Assembly: GCF_014699115.1 (NCBI RefSeq)
Contig: NZ_JACXAD010000035.1
Location: 1 to 38,879, forward strand
Source: Hymenobacter montanus
GTDB lineage: Bacteria > Bacteroidota > Bacteroidia > Cytophagales > Hymenobacteraceae
DNA: 38,879 bases
Direction of reading: 5' to 3'
The position numbers and the translations under genes were made by a program. Below are positions 35,801 to 38,879 of the stretch, in pieces (within the stretch, counting starts at the first letter, position 1; each line of letters starts with the position of its first letter). The notes beneath the pieces are model-generated. The model was not told the origin of the DNA. It was given only the letters and a program-made list of their open reading frames with translations, and searched no databases.

Positions 35801-36181
35801 GCTATTTTGATTTAACCCTGGGAGTAAATCATCCCGACCACGTATCGTGTGGCCCACAACGCCTCCTGCCTGTAACGACCAGCCCAGACCGACCCAGCTA
35901 GCTTCTTCACCCACCCGGTTGCCCCCCGCATGGTAGCTTAAGCTAATCGGCACGGTGATGTCACGAGACTTGATTTCGTAAAGCGGAATAGAAATAGTCG
36001 GCACCCCCGTGTACGTGCTAACAGGGACTTCCACGTATTTCCCCAGCGCAGCTACCGTAGGGCTAGGCGAAAGAATAGTAGGAAGCTGAGGGCCGCGAGT
36101 GGGCTGGGTATGTCCCAGCAACGGAATGAGCCAAAGGATGCCGGCCAGTAAACAGACCAAGCGAGTAGCGTTTTTTGCCAT
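32810..36181 (-). CDS. Secreted YD-repeat protein, partner of the RHS protein
   Basis: 1123 residues with a signal peptide (LVCLLAGILWLIPLLGHTQ). The N-terminal region, PTVAALGKYVEVPVSTYTGVPTISIPLYE, then SLSYHAGGNRVGEEASWVGLGWSL (in pieces), is typical of the first protein of Bacteroidota YD/RHS pairs and of SpvB/TcB-like shells. A beta-rich middle follows, with an insert of Ig-like character near 540-650. The end is a YD repeat (PDGRTTTYEYDLFNRLLRTRDDQG). It has no tip of its own. The RHS gene starts 44 bp downstream, so the two are very likely co-transcribed and may assemble together. An IS lies 9 bp upstream of the start. The gene is less GC-rich than the 5' half of the RHS gene. Confidence 0.88.
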   Translation of the reverse strand: MAKNATRLVCLLAGILWLIPLLGHTQPTRGPQLPTILSPSPTVAALGKYVEVPVSTYTGVPTISIPLYEIKSRDITVPISLSYHAGGNRVGEEASWVGLGWSLQAGGVVGHTIRGRDDLLPGLNQNSTNPMPDFDYPSTYPGYTSGCSGFKAGGRPVDYCYEPPSVEADWEPDAFFYNFLSQSGKFVLDQQGTPQLLQQAKVKIDLPPAAGGAGFTIRTADGFRYEFFAAEFTSYISSGGESNGQSWYLTKIVSPAGEEVTFTYAHAATSVFQVSSLSQVVTMESAGGACAPPVGGAYTTPAVNELYLSRIDFRTGYVTFERDAQTREDLRNGQRLQFVKIYERGLAAPIKEFELVASYFVSPTEQQGTFNYSYSATEHAYAGKRLRLDQLIERSGGQAKPPHRFIYNSRPLPYKTSYSRDHWDFFNGADNRTLAPGYEGISPISNRRITFAGANREPNPATVTASILEQIQYPTGGKTRFTYEPNEYGNIRPEDERPWVTRTVTAYQRAFPTGSVETQGPATFTLQPTPGVIGGSTTLNVSVRLEIQGCNQSCRDEYTYVQLRQLDGSFSSTWSVANSGVGAFAATLNAPPGHYQLSASASIGDVYKLAFISLDIREQAYVATYKKVGGGVRIASIIDEDGTSVNPGLIRRFNYDKTVRDDLGTHLSSQGILMSRPRYHRYMVMPTGEIPCQTFQSSSSSNIQLSNTAQGALVGYSLVEEVRGQQGEGGKTVYQYYNQEDYVYEYQERIAGVPTLPYPLNGFLASRTDYRRNNGLFSKISEVADSYEAVNEVRIRGVVREPIAAITEGGLGITIRCSGCKFPLHRYYILSHFIRKTNTVERQYDTADDTRFQETSTSYFYDTGNKGHLQLSRTETQRSDGSTLVTSLTYPGDYTAVPIGALAEMRSDTKYQHSAVVESITSIYSPQETLAQAKTIGGSYTEYAQPSSTSGFLPVTQLALELAQPTANLGASAPNLPPIGRYVSKAQLRYDLITANLQQIQKALDAPTTYLWGYRNALPIAIVENAAFSQVQAALSAMGTSASDLGQVTNPTQLRTSFTQLRQRLLQARITSFTHAPLVGLTSQTAPDGRTTTYEYDLFNRLLRTRDDQGQVLSQHQYHYAGH

Positions 36182-36204
36182 ACCTAGTTAGAGTGTGTGG
36201 ACAG

Positions 36205-36645
36205 TTAGCGTATCCAATCCAAGGCTGCCAGTAGGTGAGCGGTCGCTAAAAAGGAAACGGCGGTTTTCTCATAGCGGGTAGCGACTCCTCGGGCTTCTTT
36301 GAGGCGGCCAAAGAAGCGTTCGGCCTTGTTGCGGTCGGCATACAGGTTCTGGTCATAGGCCCGCCGCTCGGTGCGGCTGGTTTTGGGCGGCATGACGGGC
36401 TCAGCCTTGTATGCGGCAACAGCCTGCAACACGGCATTGGTGTCGTAGGCTTTGTCGGCGACGACGGCTCCGGGTGGCTAGCGCAAGGCAGCCAGCAACA
36501 CAGGCAGTTGCGTGCAATCGGCCCAATGGCCCGGCGTCAGGACTAGATGCAGACAATTGCCCAGCGCATCGACCACGGCGTGCAGCTTGGTGGAAAAGCC
36601 GCCCCGGCTACGGCCTAACCGTTCGGCTGCGGGCGTACTTTTTTT
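36205..36645 (-). pseudogene. IS5-family transposase, frame B with in-frame TAG
   Basis: After a -1 slip at the A8 run the frame reads GRSRGGFSTKLHAVVDALGN, then GHWADCTQLPVLLAALR. It meets TAG at 36480-36478 and resumes with PPGAVVADKAYDTNAVLQ (second catalytic Asp). The C-terminal catalytic Glu region follows (NKAERFFGRLKEARGVATRYEK). All three DDE residues are present. The TAG would end the fused transposase before its second Asp, so this copy is probably inactive unless the stop is read through or a six-base insertion is tolerated. Confidence 0.8.
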
Positions 36646-36950
36646 TGCCCTGCCGCGGCTTTATGGGCCTTGACCATGGTCGAATCCACCAGCACCCAGG
36701 CGTAGTCGGGCTCTTGCACGGCCTGAAACAGCGCTTCCCATACCCCGGCACGTGCCCAGCGGCGAAAGCGCCGGGCCACCGTGTTCCAGGGGCCGAACCG
36801 CTCGGGCAGGTCGCGCCACGAAATACCGGTTCGCACGCGGTAAAGCACCGCGTTGACGAACAAGCGGTTGTCTCGGCCCCGACTCAGCCGCCCCAGCGTG
36901 TGGGGTTCGACTACCTTCCATTCTTGTTCACTTAATTCGTGGCGCCGCAT
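36615..36950 (-). CDS. IS5-family transposase, frame A (N-terminal part)
   Basis: 111 residues: a DUF4096-type N-terminal domain (RRHELSEQEWKVVEPHTLG, then NAVLYRVRTGISWRDLPERFGPW) and the first catalytic Asp in WVLVDSTMVKAHKAA. The frame passes through a run of eight A (36646-36639 on the minus strand) and stops ten codons later. A -1 slip at that run continues into frame B, the usual expression mode of this IS group. Confidence 0.88.
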   Translation of the reverse strand: MRRHELSEQEWKVVEPHTLGRLSRGRDNRLFVNAVLYRVRTGISWRDLPERFGPWNTVARRFRRWARAGVWEALFQAVQEPDYAWVLVDSTMVKAHKAAAGQKKVRPQPNG

Positions 36951-36983
36951 TCGCCAAAGCTAACGCTTACTGTCCACACTCTC

Positions 36984-37528
36984 TAGATGATAGATACAAA
37001 ATTAAATAATAATTCTATAAATAACCTAAAATAATGAAAGCTTCCCATTGGGGAAATATTTATCTTGCCGTGAATGTTGGACAAAAGCTACTCTACTGTA
37101 GAGCTCGTTCAGCTGCTTGTGCCAGCTACCAGCCAACGGCTGGGGCAGCTGTCCATCGCGTTGCATCCTCTGATTTGTTCCTCTACCGGTTACCGTCCAT
37201 AGGCGGAGGTGTCGTACTGCACATCCGAAACGCGGGTAAGTTGCCGAGTGGTGCTACTCAACCTGATGCTGCTTCAGCCTGCAGCGGCCGGTCGAAACTT
37301 CTCTCCCGGACGATTTAGCCCGAACGAAGCCATAGTGCTGCCTTAATCAGCGGCCGCCAGCCGAAGTATCCTGCCTTTATTTCAGTTGGCCAGCTATGTA
37401 ACATGCCGGGCCAAGCCAGCCACCAGCCGGAGTACGCTACCTTTATTCCCCGCTTACTGACACAACTGGCGGGCACTCGTTGTTCCGCTGCTACCCGGGC
37501 GCGGGATAGTCCCGCGTCGGCGCTCCTC
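36984..37528. other. Intergenic region upstream of hemW, formerly upstream of the YD operon
   Basis: 36984-37040 is strongly A/T-rich and probably holds the original promoter region of the YD gene, now separated by the IS. A 94-codon frame (37034-37318) shows no recognisable features and I do not call it a gene. A diverged 26-bp direct repeat starting CCAGCCG occurs at 37357-37382 and 37423-37448 (five mismatches by eye). Confidence 0.5.
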
Positions 37529-38665
37529 ATGGCTGGCCTTTATCTCCACATCCCTTTCTGCAAGCAGGCCTGTCACTACTGCGACTTTCATTTCAGCACC
37601 TCGCTGGGGCTGAAAAGCCGGTTGGTGGCGGCCATCGTTCGCGAGCTTGAGCTGCGCCACGCCTACCTGGGTCCCGGCCCGCTGCTGCAAACCATTTATT
37701 TCGGCGGCGGCACCCCCTCGCTGCTCACCGAGGCGGAGCTCGACCAGATTTTTACGGCCATCCACCGCCACTTTTCGGTGGCGCCCGGGGCCGAAATTAC
37801 CCTCGAAGCCAACCCCGACGACCTGAGTGCGGCCAAGCTGCGGGAGTTGCGGGCCGCCTCCGTCAACCGCCTTAGCATTGGCCTGCAAAGCTTTTACGAG
37901 CCCCACCTGCGGCTGATGAACCGCGCCCACACGGCCGCCGAGTCCACCACGGCCGTGCGGCGCGCCCAGGCGGCGGGCTTCGAAAACATTTCCATCGACT
38001 TGATCTACGGCGTGCCCGCCCCCGGCCACCACATTTGGGAGGCCGACCTGGCCAATGCCTTTGCCCTGGACGTGCCGCACGTGTCGGCCTACGCGCTAAC
38101 CATCGAGCCAGGCACGGCCTTCGGCCACCGCTTACGGAAGGGCACGTTCCGGGCTGCACCCGACGAGTTCGTAGCCAGCCAATTCGAGCTGCTGCTGGCG
38201 GCCATGCGGGCCCACGGCTACGAGCAGTACGAAATCAGCAACTTCTGCCGGCCCGGCCGCGAGTCGCGCCACAACGCCAACTACTGGCGCGGCGTGCCCT
38301 ACCTGGGCCTGGGGCCCAGCGCCCACAGCTACGATGGCCAGAACCGGCAGTTCACCCGGGCCCACAACCAACAGTACGTCGCCGCCGTGCTCGAGCGCGA
38401 CGAAGTACCGGTAACCGTGGATGCGCTCTCGGCTACCGACCGGGCCAACGAGTACCTGCTCACCACGCTACGCACGGCGAGTGGCTGCGACCTGGCCCAC
38501 CTGCGCACCCACCACGGCCTGGACCTGGCCACCACCCGCGCCGCCTACCTCGCCGAGCTGCAAGCCAACGGCTGGGCCCGGCTCACCAACGAGGTGCTCA
38601 CCTTAACCGACGCGGGTAAGCTGCTGGCCGACCACATCACCCTCGAGCTGTTTAGCGCCGGGTAG
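37529..38665 (+). CDS. hemW: HemW-like radical SAM protein (heme chaperone)
   Basis: HemW proteins are radical SAM relatives of coproporphyrinogen dehydrogenase that bind heme and deliver it to membrane targets. There are 378 residues from ATG at 37529 (MAGLYLHIPFCKQACHYCDF). A longer in-frame upstream extension lacks family features and was rejected. The cluster motif C11-x3-C15-x2-C18 is followed by DF, not the Cys of HemN, which favours HemW. YFGGGTPSLL, ITLEANPDDL, SIGLQSF and ISIDLIYGVP are typical. The C-terminal HemN-type domain (NEYLLTTLRTASGCDLAHL) is complete. Confidence 0.93.
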   Translation: MAGLYLHIPFCKQACHYCDFHFSTSLGLKSRLVAAIVRELELRHAYLGPGPLLQTIYFGGGTPSLLTEAELDQIFTAIHRHFSVAPGAEITLEANPDDLSAAKLRELRAASVNRLSIGLQSFYEPHLRLMNRAHTAAESTTAVRRAQAAGFENISIDLIYGVPAPGHHIWEADLANAFALDVPHVSAYALTIEPGTAFGHRLRKGTFRAAPDEFVASQFELLLAAMRAHGYEQYEISNFCRPGRESRHNANYWRGVPYLGLGPSAHSYDGQNRQFTRAHNQQYVAAVLERDEVPVTVDALSATDRANEYLLTTLRTASGCDLAHLRTHHGLDLATTRAAYLAELQANGWARLTNEVLTLTDAGKLLADHITLELFSAG

Positions 38666-38879
38666 CCGAGCAGAATGAGTTTAACAACAGCGTCCCCAGG
38701 CATTTCTTAACCTGATTTAAACGGTGTCGCCCTGGCTCGACCTGAAGTGGTGGCGCGGGCGGAAAAATGGGGGGCCGCTTTGCCTCCCGAGGAGTCGTTT
38801 CCCGGGTCTAGGGGAAAAAGGAAGCCGGGGAGCGCGAAAGCCGGGCGGGCCCTTGGCTCGCCGAGGGGGCCCTCCCCGG
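38666..38879. other. Intergenic tail after hemW
   Basis: Very GC-rich sequence, without a convincing reading frame, terminator or repeat in the 214 bases before the window ends. Confidence 0.5.

Larger units (their letters stand above)
36191..36983 (-). mobile_element. IS5-family (IS427-like) insertion sequence, 793 bp
   Basis: The terminal inverted repeats are 36191-36211 (GAGTGTGTGGACAGTTAGCGT) without its last base, and 36963-36983, read in reverse as GAGAGTGTGGACAGTAAGCG, with two mismatches over 20 bp. The flanks are TTAG on the left and CTAG on the right (sharing one terminal base each), fitting the YTAR target with a TA duplication (36189-36190 and 36984-36985). It carries two transposase reading frames on the minus strand. 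A relative of this element is cut by the left window edge (1-75). Confidence 0.9.

Noticed and set aside
37034..37318. A 94-codon plus-strand frame before hemW
   Set aside because: No family resemblance or conserved-looking segment; composition is like random frame in a spacer.
37403..37528. Upstream extension of hemW
   Set aside because: The added residues precede the standard N-terminus LYLHIPFCKQAC and have no family match, so ATG at 37529 was chosen.

Overview
The window looks like a chromosomal segment of a GC-rich Bacteroidota, most likely Hymenobacter or a close relative (Cytophagales). This is an inference from protein styles: Bacteroidota-type YD/RHS pairs, a GxxExxY gene, sigma/anti-sigma styles and a TAnnTTTG-type promoter at 6893-6900. 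There is no rRNA or other marker to fix the genus. I see no tRNA, rRNA or CRISPR array.

Layout. 1-75 is the terminal piece of an IS5-family element. 249-1151 is an L-serine dehydratase alpha chain. 1231-6596 is a minus-strand block read right to left: ispF, an M28 metallopeptidase, a decayed GxxExxY cassette inside nested inverted repeats, a LutB-like iron-sulfur protein and a membrane protein with a possible channel-like segment. 6861-14087 is a multidrug-type efflux locus: TetR regulator, TolC-like outer-membrane factor, lipoprotein adaptor and RND pump. A perfect inverted repeat sits inside the TetR promoter. 14200-16394 holds an acyl-carrier-like protein lacking the usual serine, an unrecognised gene flanked by two near-identical terminator hairpins, and a DUF1232/YkvA membrane protein. 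16643-18538 encodes an ECF sigma factor and, downstream of it, a membrane protein that joins an anti-sigma-like N-terminus to a periplasmic trypsin-like protease. A small Thr/Ala-rich lipoprotein diverges from them. 19102-21517 is an McrBC-type restriction pair. 21630-23620 holds a predicted lipoprotein diverging from a 2-oxoglutarate/Fe(II) oxygenase of the isopenicillin N synthase type.

23760-36181 is the accessory core, all on the minus strand: a polymorphic-toxin-like YD/RHS locus. Transcription would run from a 1123-residue secreted YD protein (36181) into a 1848-residue LRR-RHS protein (32765) whose last ~208 residues form a toxin-like tip. A ~200-residue lipoprotein, the candidate immunity protein, follows 73 bp later. 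The tip plus lipoprotein module is then repeated with a ~1.93 kb period as an orphan copy. Last comes a frameshifted remnant of the RHS core. The array resembles RHS loci that keep displaced tip/immunity cassettes, but here the candidate immunity protein is a lipoprotein and the shell appears split between two proteins, reminiscent of TcB/TcC.

An IS5-family element (36191-36983) lies 9 bp upstream of the first YD start codon and probably separates the operon from its native promoter. Its transposase needs a frameshift at an A8 run and also carries an in-frame TAG. The window closes with hemW (37529-38665). Most function calls come from reading motifs by eye. No database search was possible.
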